DNA of 52,406 nucleotides from UBA11710 sp049287025 (GCA_049287025.1 JBAQFA010000052.1:1-52406), one strand, 5' to 3'; numbered from the stretch's first letter, positions 31,077 through 39,505 are shown. Made by a program: numbers and translations. Notes: a model not told the origin generated them from the sequence alone.

Positions 31077-31520
31077 ATGGACTGGAAAAAATTTTCATCT
31101 CTTAAGCATCATTATCTAAATCCACTACACCACTACCAAATGACAGTGATATTGCTTTTTGTAATTTATTTTTTCTCATTTATTTATTATTTTGTAAAAG
31201 TTGAAAGTTACAATCTGGATATAAATACTTATCAATGGTACTTTTTTATCCCACTAATTTTACTTTATATCATTTACAATTTAAAACAAAGAAGTAAAAT
31301 TGCGCCCGAAGAATTTGTAAGCCCATTAAAACGACCAATTGTTCACTGGATTTTCTTAGGTGTATCCACCATTGCTTTGTATTTACAACCACTAGATTTG
31401 GTAAATCGTCCGCAAAGCCTAATCTTTGCTTTTATAATTTTTTCTTTATTCTTTGCTGATGGTTATTGGGATTTTAAAAATAAAACTACAGGTATTTTTC
31501 ACAGAAAAAAATCTGTGTAA
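31077..31520 (+). CDS. Small polytopic membrane protein
   Basis: A 147-residue protein with four hydrophobic segments (about residues 22-43, 55-72, 90-107 and 113-130) and basic loops. No family recognised. It is next to the 32-residue membrane protein gene. The last six residues (RKKSV) are encoded at the edge of a repeat arm. Confidence 0.65.
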   Translation: MDWKKFSSLKHHYLNPLHHYQMTVILLFVIYFFSFIYYFVKVESYNLDINTYQWYFFIPLILLYIIYNLKQRSKIAPEEFVSPLKRPIVHWIFLGVSTIALYLQPLDLVNRPQSLIFAFIIFSLFFADGYWDFKNKTTGIFHRKKSV

Positions 31521-31600
31521 ATCAGTTTGATTAGTTCAATCTGTGTGCTATCTAATTTTTAATAGAACACAGATCTAACAGATTAAACAAATAACCACTG
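31507..31600. repeat. 'AATCTGTGTAAATCAG' two-armed repeat before recJ
   Basis: AAATCTGTGTAAATCAG... is mirrored by ...CACAGATCTAACAGATT. It ends within 4 bases of the recJ start codon. Same family as 30843-30970. Confidence 0.75.
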
Positions 31601-31604
31601 ATCT

Positions 31605-33344
31605 ATGGAAAAAATCTGGAAAGTGCTAGACCCAGCCCCACAATCATTTTATGATCAATATCCCGAATTACCTCAGGCAGTTTTGAATTTGCTTTATCAC
31701 AGAAACATTACCACTCAAGAAAAAATTGATGAATTTATAAATCCTGATTATTCAAAAGATATACACGACCCATTTCTTTTTAAAGACATGAACAAAGCTC
31801 TGGAAAGAATCTCCCGAGCAATCACTAACCAAGAAAAAATTGTTGTTCATGGTGATTATGATGCTGATGGCGTGTCGGCTTCAGTTATTTTGATTTCTAC
31901 TCTTAGACACCTGGGTGTAAAATATGTAGACATTTTTCTTCCTCATCGCGAAACTGATGGTTATGGATTAAATAAAAATACTATTCAAAAATTTATTGAT
32001 GAAAAAATAAATCTGATTATTACTTGTGATTGTGGGGTTAGTAATGTGGAAGAAATAACTATGGCGGTGTCAGCCGGAATCGATGTAATTGTGACAGATC
32101 ACCATGCTGTACCAAAAACATTGCCACCCGCTCTCGCTATTATTCATCCTCAGGTACCAGGTGAAACTTATCCCGACAAAGGTTTAGCGGGCGGAGGGGT
32201 GGCTTTCAAACTCGCCCAAGCATTATTAAAAAATCATTGTGATGATCACGAAAGTGTCGAAAAATGGTTGCTGGATATGGTGGCGATTGCCAGTGTTGGT
32301 GACATGGTTCCCCTCTTGGGTGAATCTAGAACTTTAACTAAATATGGTTTGATTGTCTTAAACAAAACCCGACGCTTAGGTTTACAAAAATTATTATTAG
32401 AAGCGGGAATTCTAGATGAACAAGGTAAATGTAAACGTGAAATTAGCGCCGATACTATTGGCTTTCAAATTGCCCCGCGCATTAATGCCGCTGGCAGAAT
32501 GAATCATGCCAACACAGCCTATAATTTACTCATGACAACTGACCCAGTAGAAGCAGTGGAATTAGCCCAAGAACTAGATCAAAACAATCAAGACCGGCAA
32601 AAAACTACTGAAGGGTTGGTAAAACAAGTAATAAAAGATGTTGAAGAAAATCAAAAAGAAAATCCTGTCTTATTTTTTGTCGGACAAAATTGGTCTACTG
32701 GCCTAGTTGGTTTAATTGCTGGTCGAATAAAAGATAAATTTTACAAACCCACAATTGTTATGGCCGAAAACGATGGGGAGATTACTGGTTCGGGTAGAAG
32801 TATAGAAAATTTTAATTTAATTGAATCGCTCCAAGCTATCTCAGAATGTTTTTCTAGATTTGGTGGTCACCCTATGGCCTGTGGTTTTACTCTGGCTAAT
32901 AAAAATAAGTTAGAAGAATTTAAACAAAAATTAATTGAAAGATTTATTAGTAAAACCAAAGATCAGGATATTTTCTCAGTCTTGAATATTGATGCAGAAA
33001 TTGATTTGGATAATGTTGATTGGGAATTATTTGATATCTTGGATCAGTTCAAACCTTTTGGCATTGGTAATGAAAAACCAAAATATTTGGCTCGTGATTT
33101 GACTATTACAGGACTTGAACCAGTAGGAAAAGATGCTAAACACTTACGTATAATGGTAAAACACAACTCTCACAAAATCAGAAAAACTATTGGCTGGTCT
33201 CTATGCAATGGCAATGGTACCAATTGGTGTGAGGAATTGAAAAAAGGAGACAAAATTGATATGATATTTGAAATTGATGTTAATGAATGGAATGGCAATC
33301 GGGAGTTACAGTTGACTATTGTAGATCTTCGTCATTCATCCTGA
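31605..33344 (+). CDS. recJ: Single-stranded-DNA exonuclease RecJ
   Basis: A 579-residue DHH-family 5'-3' exonuclease used in recombination and repair. Motif I is VVHGDYDADGVSA (D84, D86, D88), the DHH motif is VTDHHAVP, and further blocks are LAGGGVAFKLAQAL, ASVGDMVPL and RINAAGRM. DHHA1 (GSGRSIENFNLIESL ... FGGHPMACGFTL) and the C-terminal OB-like domain follow. The last few residues and the TGA stop fall inside a palindromic element (33335 on), so the natural C-terminus may have been replaced. Confidence 0.96.
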   Translation: MEKIWKVLDPAPQSFYDQYPELPQAVLNLLYHRNITTQEKIDEFINPDYSKDIHDPFLFKDMNKALERISRAITNQEKIVVHGDYDADGVSASVILISTLRHLGVKYVDIFLPHRETDGYGLNKNTIQKFIDEKINLIITCDCGVSNVEEITMAVSAGIDVIVTDHHAVPKTLPPALAIIHPQVPGETYPDKGLAGGGVAFKLAQALLKNHCDDHESVEKWLLDMVAIASVGDMVPLLGESRTLTKYGLIVLNKTRRLGLQKLLLEAGILDEQGKCKREISADTIGFQIAPRINAAGRMNHANTAYNLLMTTDPVEAVELAQELDQNNQDRQKTTEGLVKQVIKDVEENQKENPVLFFVGQNWSTGLVGLIAGRIKDKFYKPTIVMAENDGEITGSGRSIENFNLIESLQAISECFSRFGGHPMACGFTLANKNKLEEFKQKLIERFISKTKDQDIFSVLNIDAEIDLDNVDWELFDILDQFKPFGIGNEKPKYLARDLTITGLEPVGKDAKHLRIMVKHNSHKIRKTIGWSLCNGNGTNWCEELKKGDKIDMIFEIDVNEWNGNRELQLTIVDLRHSS

Positions 33345-33463
33345 TTCGCCCAGGGCGAAGAAGGATCTTTCAGACATTATACATTTTTAGCACAAATAAT
33401 ATTAAATAAATCAATGAGTGTGGCTTCGAAAGATTCTTCGTCGCTTCTCTCCTCAGAATGAAC
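33335..33463. mobile_element. Palindromic element at the recJ-rnhA junction
   Basis: The left arm TTCATCCTGATTCGCCCAGG + GAAGGATCTTTC and the right arm GAAAGATTCTTCGTCGC + CTCAGAATGAAC are inverted copies separated by an AT-rich core. It supplies the recJ stop codon and ends 8 bases before the rnhA start. Confidence 0.8.
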
Positions 33464-33471
33464 CACAAAAT

Positions 33472-33876
33472 ATGAAACTAACAATCTTTACCGACGGTGG
33501 ATCAAGAAATAATCCTGGACCAGCCGCTACTGGCATAGTAATAAAAGATGAAACTGGAAAAACTATTTCTAATTATGGTGAGTATCTTGGCGAACAAACC
33601 AATAACTACGCCGAATACTCGGCTCTTATTTCTGGTCTGAAAAAGGCCAAACATCTGGGAGCGACAGAGGTTGAGTGTTTTGCTGATAGCAAACTAATAG
33701 TGGAACAATTGTCCGGACATTGGAAAGTAAAGGAACCAACCTTACAAAAATTATTTATCCAAGCCTACAATACAGCGTCCCAATTCAAAAAAGTATCCTA
33801 CAAATATATTCCTCGCGAAAAAAATAAAGAAGCTGATGCTGAGGTGAATAAAATACTGGACGCACAAGCCACATAA
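33472..33876 (+). CDS. rnhA: Ribonuclease HI-like protein
   Basis: A 134-residue enzyme that cuts RNA in RNA-DNA hybrids. Catalytic residues in sequence: D8 (FTDGGSRNNPGPA), E48 (NNYAEYSAL), D72 (FADSKLIVEQL) and D122 (EKNKEADAEVN). The NPGPA block and spacing fit the short bacterial/archaeal RNase HI type without a basic protrusion. I start at the ATG at 33472; the 18 residues upstream in frame come from the palindromic element. A terminator follows. Confidence 0.93.
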   Translation: MKLTIFTDGGSRNNPGPAATGIVIKDETGKTISNYGEYLGEQTNNYAEYSALISGLKKAKHLGATEVECFADSKLIVEQLSGHWKVKEPTLQKLFIQAYNTASQFKKVSYKYIPREKNKEADAEVNKILDAQAT

Positions 33877-33896
33877 CACATTTCACATACCACATA

Positions 33897-33925
33897 ACAA
33901 ATCCGCCTCATCGGCGGATTTTTTA
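33897..33925. terminator. Terminator after rnhA
   Basis: AAATCCGCC / GGCGGATTT stem followed by six T residues on the + strand. Confidence 0.8.
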
Positions 33926-33947
33926 AATTAGTATATTAGCATCACAA

Positions 33948-34457
33948 CTATTCTACCCAACCCCGACGAGTCTTAAATCTATAAGCAAAGGCAAAAAATA
34001 TTGGCAACACAAACCAAAATAACATAGCGATTAGATTGCCAAAAAGAAAATTAGTTAAAGTGCCAAAATACACTTTTATTGTGGCAGGAAGAAAATATAT
34101 AATCGTAGTAAAAAACAAACCCATTAGACCAATTCTATATATGACTGAAGTTGAAACTTGAGTTGGAGAAACTTTTTTTGAAAAATCACCAAGATTACTA
34201 TGCCACAAAGCAAATAATAAACCAAATTTAACTATTAAAAAAGCTAACAACCTAACATATTCGTGCATGGCAAACCAACCCACAACTGTCGCGCTAAACA
34301 TCGGCACAACTATAACTAATACAAAAGCAGTATATAAAGCTAATAAATCTATAAACAATTTTTCTTTTTTTACAAAAACCCAATTTATAAATACTGCTAC
34401 TACAAAAAGAAAAAAAATAAATAAATCGATTGTTGGGAATAATGAGAGAAAATCCAT
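33948..34457 (-). CDS. Polytopic membrane protein downstream of dnaJ
   Basis: A 169-residue protein with five hydrophobic segments. No family recognised; CvpA-like proteins have a similar size and topology but I see no sequence support. I start at the ATG at 34457; an upstream GTG would lie in the repeat arm. A full two-armed repeat separates it from dnaJ. Confidence 0.65.
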   Translation of the reverse strand: MDFLSLFPTIDLFIFFLFVVAVFINWVFVKKEKLFIDLLALYTAFVLVIVVPMFSATVVGWFAMHEYVRLLAFLIVKFGLLFALWHSNLGDFSKKVSPTQVSTSVIYRIGLMGLFFTTIIYFLPATIKVYFGTLTNFLFGNLIAMLFWFVLPIFFAFAYRFKTRRGWVE

Positions 34458-34465
34458 AGTGAAAA

Positions 34466-34576
34466 AAGACACAGAATATGCAGATTTTACGCAGAAGTCG
34501 CGGATTATGCGGATTGTAAATATTTATCAGCGTCATCAGCATATTCTGCATAGTTATCTGCGTCTTCTGTGTCTTT
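34466..34576. repeat. 'CTGCGTCATCTGTGTC' complete two-armed repeat
   Basis: The best complete copy of this family. GACACAGAATATGCAGATTT at the left is mirrored by ATCTGCGTCTTCTGTGTC at the right, and the inner units ATGCGGAT and ATCAGCGTCATCAGCATATT pair around a short AT loop. It lies between dnaJ and the downstream membrane protein gene. Confidence 0.85.
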
Positions 34577-34582
34577 ATTATA

Positions 34583-35689
34583 TCATAATTCTTTACTTAA
34601 GTCATCTAACAACTTCTTCGCACTCCGACTAATCTTCTTTGGTACGTCCACAATCACTTTCACATAATGATCTCCTCTGCCTCGTCCATGCAAATGTGGC
34701 ACTCCAAGATCACGCAAACGAATCTGTTGATGTGATTGTGTACCCTCGGGAATTACTAATTTTTTCTGACCATCAATTGTTTCAATTTCAATTTTATCAC
34801 CCAGGACAGCTTGAGGATAAGAAATATGTATTTCAGAAAAAATATTTTCATTTTCTCGTTGTAAATTTTTATCTTCTTTTACATGTACACGCACATACAA
34901 ATCTCCGTTGGAACCATTAGCACCACCACTCTCCCCTTTTCCATCAAGACGAATAGACTGTCCATCGTCAATCCCAGCGGGAATTTTTATTTTATAATTT
35001 GACTCACCCTTAACTGTTCCTTTACCACTGCAATGTTTACAATGTTTCTCGGCTTTTTGACCAGTCCCCTGACATGATGGACAAACACCGACAGTTTGCA
35101 TAGCACCAAGGATTGTTTGTTGCACCCGACGCACTTGACCTTGACCTTTACAATCTGAACAAGTATTCATCTTGCTACCTGGTTCTACGCCGTTGCCACC
35201 ACAAACATCACAAGCATTATTTTTATTTAGTCTAATTTCTTTTTCTATACCAAAAATTGCTTCTTTAAATTCCAGTTGAATATCTACTTGAATATCATTA
35301 CCTCGAGCCTGACGACCACGAGAACGTGAACCCCCGCCGAAGCCAAACATATCACCAAATATATCTCCCAAATCTATCCCGCCAAAATCGAAATTAGCAT
35401 TTTGAAAACCACCGCCACCACCTCTGGCTGCCCGCATAAAGTCTTCCCAACCAGCTCCACCACCAAAACCACCCTGCTGGGCAAAATCAGAGCCAAATTG
35501 ATCATATTTACCGCGCTTTTCGGCATTACCAACAACTTGAAAAGCTTCATTCACTTCTTTAAACTTAGCTTCATCACCACCTTGTTTATCAGGATGATAT
35601 TGATGAGCCAATTTACGAAAAGCTTTTTTTATTTCATCTTGACTAGCGTTCTTCTCCACGCCGAGTATTTTGTAGTAATCTTTACTCAT
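34583..35689 (-). CDS. dnaJ: Chaperone DnaJ
   Basis: A 368-residue co-chaperone that delivers substrates to DnaK and stimulates its ATPase. Domains in order: J domain (YYKILGVEKNASQDEIKKAF, HPD at HQYHPDKQGG), a glycine/phenylalanine-rich linker (GGFGGGAGWEDFM...) and the four-repeat zinc domain (CDVCGGNG, CSDCKGQG, CPSCQGTG, CKHCSGKG). The substrate-binding C-terminal domains end in VDVPKKISRSAKKLL. Full length. It belongs to the heat-shock region started by hrcA but is separated from dnaK by three small genes. Confidence 0.97.
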   Translation of the reverse strand: MSKDYYKILGVEKNASQDEIKKAFRKLAHQYHPDKQGGDEAKFKEVNEAFQVVGNAEKRGKYDQFGSDFAQQGGFGGGAGWEDFMRAARGGGGGFQNANFDFGGIDLGDIFGDMFGFGGGSRSRGRQARGNDIQVDIQLEFKEAIFGIEKEIRLNKNNACDVCGGNGVEPGSKMNTCSDCKGQGQVRRVQQTILGAMQTVGVCPSCQGTGQKAEKHCKHCSGKGTVKGESNYKIKIPAGIDDGQSIRLDGKGESGGANGSNGDLYVRVHVKEDKNLQRENENIFSEIHISYPQAVLGDKIEIETIDGQKKLVIPEGTQSHQQIRLRDLGVPHLHGRGRGDHYVKVIVDVPKKISRSAKKLLDDLSKEL

Positions 35690-35728
35690 ATATCATGAAT
35701 CATGAAACACATAACATGTAACAAATAA
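35690..35728. repeat. 'CACATAACATGTAACA' short repeat upstream of dnaJ
   Basis: ATCATGAATCATGAAACACA and CATAACATGTAACAAATAAC units; a similar run (CATAACACATTTCACATACC) lies at 33873-33898 after rnhA. Confidence 0.5.
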
Positions 35729-35731
35729 CAA

Positions 35732-36373
35732 TTAAAAATCAAATAATCCAATTTTTGTATACCTATTTAAAACTTCGTTTAAATCATTAACAATTTTCTT
35801 GTCCACCAGACTAGCAATTTTCAAACCATATTCTACCACTTCATTGCGCCAACGTTTTAATTTTCTATTTTTTATTTTTTGATCTAAGATATATTCCATT
35901 GAACGCAAATTATCCAACACATCAACACTTTTTAACAGTCTCTGATCGTCTTTACCTTTACCAAAGAATTTTAAAAAATGTTTAATTTTGGCTTTTCGTT
36001 TGGATTCTTCACTTTCATTTTTTCTTCGCTTTCTAGTTAAAAAATTTACTAGCCCAGCCACCCTCTTGCCAAACATATTTTCCACTTCTTTCAAACTTGT
36101 CTCAGTGTCTTCTACCACATCATGGAGTAATACAGCTTGGGTCAATTCAATATCTTTTATCTTTAATATTTCTAACAAATATATAGCACAACGTAAAGGG
36201 TGAATAATATACGACACACGTACCCCATCATGTCTCATTTGTCCTTCATGTCTAATTTTAGCAAAATTATAGACAAATAACAATTTCTCTTGCTTTTCTT
36301 TTGGAAACATAGCCACCAACTTTTTAAACTTCTGTTCTTGATGTTTAAAATTGTTGTAATTACTCTTTACCAT
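35732..36373 (-). CDS. SpoT/MESH1-like HD domain phosphohydrolase
   Basis: A 213-residue protein. The HD-domain metal residues are visible: H42 (RHEGQMRHDG), H58 (SYIIHPLR), H84-D85 (LLHDVVEDT) and a later Asp in SVDVLDNLRSM. The Y-I-I-H-P-L spacing is that of RelA/SpoT-type HD domains, which hydrolyse (p)ppGpp; no synthetase domain is present. I start at the ATG at 36373, which overlaps the upstream gene's stop by 14 bases, so the two are translationally coupled. Its place in the heat-shock cluster suggests a link between alarmone turnover and protein quality control (inference). Confidence 0.8.
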   Translation of the reverse strand: MVKSNYNNFKHQEQKFKKLVAMFPKEKQEKLLFVYNFAKIRHEGQMRHDGVRVSYIIHPLRCAIYLLEILKIKDIELTQAVLLHDVVEDTETSLKEVENMFGKRVAGLVNFLTRKRRKNESEESKRKAKIKHFLKFFGKGKDDQRLLKSVDVLDNLRSMEYILDQKIKNRKLKRWRNEVVEYGLKIASLVDKKIVNDLNEVLNRYTKIGLFDF

Positions 36374-36602
36374 ATATAGCTTTATGCCAAGCAATCGCTC
36401 TCTCCAAGGTTTCCACAGCTTGAACATCTTTTTCTTCTTTAAACCGAGCTAGATGATCTTCAGCTATTTTCAACCACATCGGTCCAAAATTTTCACTAGG
36501 TTTAGCAGGATTACTACAAGGCTGTTTCAAATGCCCTATAAGCATTTCTACTATTTCCATATTTGTCCGTGGTATAGTGTGAAATTTTTCTTCTCCACCC
36601 AT
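36360..36602 (-). CDS. Small soluble helical protein upstream of the HD hydrolase
   Basis: 80 residues, mostly helical, no membrane segment and no recognised family. It overlaps the HD hydrolase start by 14 bases. The C-terminal half (MWLKIAEDHLARFKEEKDVQAVETLERAIAW) looks like a single TPR-like helical hairpin. Confidence 0.6.
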   Translation of the reverse strand: MGGEEKFHTIPRTNMEIVEMLIGHLKQPCSNPAKPSENFGPMWLKIAEDHLARFKEEKDVQAVETLERAIAWHKAIYGKE

Positions 36603-36611
36603 ATACTTTTA

Positions 36612-36658
36612 AATTAATAACTTAAAACTTACATCTTATGTCCTACGTCTTATGTCTG
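36612..36658. repeat. 'CCTACGTCTTATGTC' repeat
   Basis: ACTTACATCTTATGTCCTAC followed by GTCTTATGTC; related runs occur at 2757-2780 and 39466-39512, all at gene ends. Confidence 0.6.
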
Positions 36659-36660
36659 AA

Positions 36661-36852
36661 CTAGTAATGTTCAATCCCCAATTCCACCAACCAACCAACA
36701 AAGACAAACACTGGGAAAAGTACTAAAAAAGCTTTCCTATCCATACCAAAAAAATAACCAATTGCACAAGTGGCAAACAATAATACAAACAAGCCAATAA
36801 TTATTACCCACATGCGATGATGACGTTTTTGCGTACGAAAATGTTCTAACAT
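36661..36852 (-). CDS. Small two-helix membrane protein downstream of dnaK
   Basis: 63 residues: a basic N-terminus (FRTQKRHHRM), then two membrane helices (IIIGLFVLLFATCAIGYFF and VLFPVFVFVGWLVELG). I start at the ATG at 36852; an upstream ATG would add 11 residues. No family recognised. Confidence 0.55.
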   Translation of the reverse strand: MLEHFRTQKRHHRMWVIIIGLFVLLFATCAIGYFFGMDRKAFLVLFPVFVFVGWLVELGIEHY

Positions 36853-36913
36853 ATTTTTATAATTAAAAATTATATTTAGCCACATTATACCAGATTATAC
36901 TCGTAAAATACAT

Positions 36914-36934
36914 GGGGCAGGCTCTGCCTGCCCC
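36914..36934. repeat. Perfect GC-rich hairpin after dnaK
   Basis: GGGGCAGGC-TCT-GCCTGCCCC, nine perfect pairs, 20 bases behind the dnaK stop. No T-run follows on either strand, so it is more likely an mRNA 3'-end stabiliser or REP-like element than a terminator. Confidence 0.6.
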
Positions 36935-36953
36935 ACTGTTTACTAAATACTAA

Positions 36954-38897
36954 TTACTGTTGTTTGTCATCTACGACTTCACCTTCTACCGCACCATTAT
37001 CATCTTTCTTATCCTGAGCGTCAGTTGAAGGGTTTGGCTGTTCTGTTGGAGCACCAGCCGGTGGCTGTGAAGCAGCGTACATTTTTTGTCCCACTACCTG
37101 AGCAACCTTAGAAAGTTCTTCTGAAGCTTTTTTAATCGCTTCTACATCATCTTTGTCTTTTACTTCTTTCAAGGCCTTCAAAGCTTCTTCCACATTCTTT
37201 TTCTCATCATCAGTAATCGCAATTTTCTTTTCTTCTACATCTTTCATCATTTTTTCAGTTGTATACATCATAGTATCAGCCAAATTGCGTACATCAATCA
37301 ATTCACGTTTCTTTTTATCTTCATCGGCATGAGCTTCGGCATCTTTTTTCATTTTTTCAATTTCTTCTTTTGACAAACCAGATGAAGCTTCAATTCTAAT
37401 TGATTGTTCTTTATTGGTCGCTTTATCTTTGGCTTTTACATTCACAATACCATTGGCATCAATATCAAATGTCACTTCAATTTGTGGCACGCCACGAGGA
37501 GATGGTGGAATGCCATCCAACATAAATCTACCTAGAGTCTTGTTATCAGTGGCCATAGGACGATCACCTTGTAGTACATGAATCTCTACACTTGGTTGAT
37601 TATCAGCCGCTGTAGAAAAAACTTGTGATTTGCTAGTTGGAATAGTCGTGTTGCGTTCAATTAAAGGTGTCATGACACTACCCAGAGTTTCTAGACCAAG
37701 TGATAATGGAGTTACGTCAAGCAGTAAAATTTCTTTACCAAGATCACCTTGCAATTGTCCACCTTGGATACCAGCACCAATCGCTACAACTTCATCCGGA
37801 TTAACTGAGACATTTGGTTTCTTGCCAAAAAATTCTTCTACCTTTTTCAAGACCAATGGCATGCGAGTCATACCACCAACCATCACGACTTCGTCAATTT
37901 CTGATAATTTAAAACCAGAATCATCCAAAGCTTTACGCACTGGACCAAAAGTTTTTTCTACCAAATCCCCGACCAAATCTTCCAATTTGGCGCGAGACAA
38001 TTTCATATTCAAGTGCTTTGGACCATCAGCAGTAGAGGTAATAAATGGTTCGTTGATTTCTATTTCTGGTGTACTAGACAATTCAATTTTGGCTTTCTCA
38101 GCTGCATCCTTTACCCGTTGCAATGATAATGGATCTTTACTCAAATCTACACCCTCAGTCTTTTTGAATTCATCCAAAATCCAGGCAATAATTTTTTGGT
38201 CAAAGTCATCACCACCAAGATGAGTATCACCATTGGTAGATTTTACTTCTACAGTAGATTGACCTTCGCCCACGTCATGACCAATTTCCAAAATAGAAAT
38301 ATCAAATGTACCACCACCCAAGTCATAAACGGCAATTTTTTGATCTTTGGTTTTATCAAAGCCATAAGCAAAAGCCGCGGCGGTTGGTTCGTTTATAATA
38401 CGACTAACTTTCAAACCAGCAATTTCTCCCGCATCCTTAGTAGCCTTACGCTGAGAATCATCAAAATAGGCTGGCACAGTAATTACCGCTTCAGTAATTT
38501 TTTCGCCAATTTTTTCTTCGGCATCAGCTTTCATTTTTTGTAATACCATAGCTGAGATCTCCTGAGGTGAATATTCTTTTCCGCCCATTTCAATTTTTAC
38601 ACCTTCACCCGCTTTTACAATTTTAAATGGCATCAGGTTCATATCGCGCTGAACTTCTGGATCATTAAAATTGCGACCAATCAAACGTTTGATAGAATAC
38701 AGAGTATTCTTTGGATTGGTGACAGACTGACGTTTGGCCAATTGACCAACTAGTCTTTCCCCTGTTTTTGACACCGCAATAATAGACGGTGTAGTTCTAA
38801 ACCCTTCCTTATTTTCCAACACCTTTGGTTGGCCACCTTCTATAATGGCCATGCAAGAGTTGGTTGTACCGAGATCTATTCCTAATATTTTACTCAT
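36954..38897 (-). CDS. dnaK: Chaperone DnaK (Hsp70)
   Basis: A 647-residue ATP-dependent chaperone. Nucleotide-binding domain: ILGIDLGTTNSCMAI, the GrpE-interacting region, VPAYFDDSQRKATKDAGEIAGL, INEPTAAAFAYG, YDLGGGTFDISIL and VVMVGGMTRMPLV. The substrate domain begins after the linker GDLGKEILLLDVTPLSLG and holds QVFSTAADNQPSVEIHVLQG. The lid ends in a disordered tail with EGEVVDDKQ. Full length and intact. It belongs to the hrcA-controlled region; the partners grpE and dnaJ are on the same strand. Confidence 0.98.
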   Translation of the reverse strand: MSKILGIDLGTTNSCMAIIEGGQPKVLENKEGFRTTPSIIAVSKTGERLVGQLAKRQSVTNPKNTLYSIKRLIGRNFNDPEVQRDMNLMPFKIVKAGEGVKIEMGGKEYSPQEISAMVLQKMKADAEEKIGEKITEAVITVPAYFDDSQRKATKDAGEIAGLKVSRIINEPTAAAFAYGFDKTKDQKIAVYDLGGGTFDISILEIGHDVGEGQSTVEVKSTNGDTHLGGDDFDQKIIAWILDEFKKTEGVDLSKDPLSLQRVKDAAEKAKIELSSTPEIEINEPFITSTADGPKHLNMKLSRAKLEDLVGDLVEKTFGPVRKALDDSGFKLSEIDEVVMVGGMTRMPLVLKKVEEFFGKKPNVSVNPDEVVAIGAGIQGGQLQGDLGKEILLLDVTPLSLGLETLGSVMTPLIERNTTIPTSKSQVFSTAADNQPSVEIHVLQGDRPMATDNKTLGRFMLDGIPPSPRGVPQIEVTFDIDANGIVNVKAKDKATNKEQSIRIEASSGLSKEEIEKMKKDAEAHADEDKKKRELIDVRNLADTMMYTTEKMMKDVEEKKIAITDDEKKNVEEALKALKEVKDKDDVEAIKKASEELSKVAQVVGQKMYAASQPPAGAPTEQPNPSTDAQDKKDDNGAVEGEVVDDKQQ

Positions 38898-38904
38898 ATT
38901 TTTT

Positions 38905-38955
38905 AGTTCATTCCGAATCCTCCGAAGCCTTAGCGAAGGAGGAGAGGAATCTTTC
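38905..38955. repeat. Single arm of the palindromic element upstream of dnaK
   Basis: AGTTCATTCCGAATCC, a CCTCCGAAGCCTTAGCGAAG hairpin and GGAATCTTTC: the same arm as one half of the uvrB element, including its outer AGTTCAT end. It begins 8 bases upstream of the dnaK start codon. Confidence 0.7.
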
Positions 38956-38986
38956 TTAAATATTAATTTTGTTAATTATTAGATTA

Positions 38987-39388
38987 TTAAATTAAATATT
39001 TATATATAATTTCTGGATTATTAGCAAGATAATTTTCAATAAGATAATAAGCAATACTTATAGATGCTATTAGAAACACTATCCAAAAGATTTTACCAAA
39101 TTTTACTTCTTTATATTCATATTCATAAACCAATGAAGCAAGAAAAAAAGTACAAACAAAATTTATTATTGCCACAATTGGTACGGCCATTAGCAACAGG
39201 ACACAACCCTCATTACATTTAAAAGTAAGGTCAATAAAAAATACAAATAAAACTGAACCAACAATCCACAAACTAGTTGTTAAAAGTGGATAAAATATTC
39301 TTTTTTTATTTTTTTTAAAAAAGAAATGCTGAATAATAAACCAAGATAAAATTAAATATATTACGGAGATAATTATATATGGCATCAT
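38987..39388 (-). CDS. Four-helix membrane protein in the heat-shock region
   Basis: A 133-residue protein with helices at about residues 3-20, 35-53, 61-85 and 98-115 and a short tail. No family recognised. It is very AT-rich compared with dnaK. It lies between the 39506 gene and dnaK on the same strand. Confidence 0.6.
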   Translation of the reverse strand: MMPYIIISVIYLILSWFIIQHFFFKKNKKRIFYPLLTTSLWIVGSVLFVFFIDLTFKCNEGCVLLLMAVPIVAIINFVCTFFLASLVYEYEYKEVKFGKIFWIVFLIASISIAYYLIENYLANNPEIIYKYLI

Positions 39389-39423
39389 ATTTTAAATTTA
39401 AATTTTTTAATTTTAATCTTTCA

Positions 39424-39461
39424 ACCCACCTGCAACGCTTTGTATAGCAATGCGGGTAGGT
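39424..39461. repeat. Inverted repeat in the intergenic gap
   Basis: ACCCACCTGCA pairs with TGCGGGTAGGT (one mismatch, one wobble) around a 16-base loop. No T-run. Upstream of the 38987 gene. Confidence 0.5.
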
Positions 39462-39505
39462 CTTCTAACCTTATATCTTAATTCCTAAATCCTACGTCTT
39501 ACACC

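Noticed and set aside
30843..31600. CRISPR array from the repeated ATCAGTG/CACAGAT units
   Set aside because: Units are 6-12 bases, imperfect, inverted rather than direct, with no spacers of constant length and no cas genes.
36914..36934. Terminator after dnaK
   Set aside because: The stem is perfect, but neither strand has a T-run behind it.
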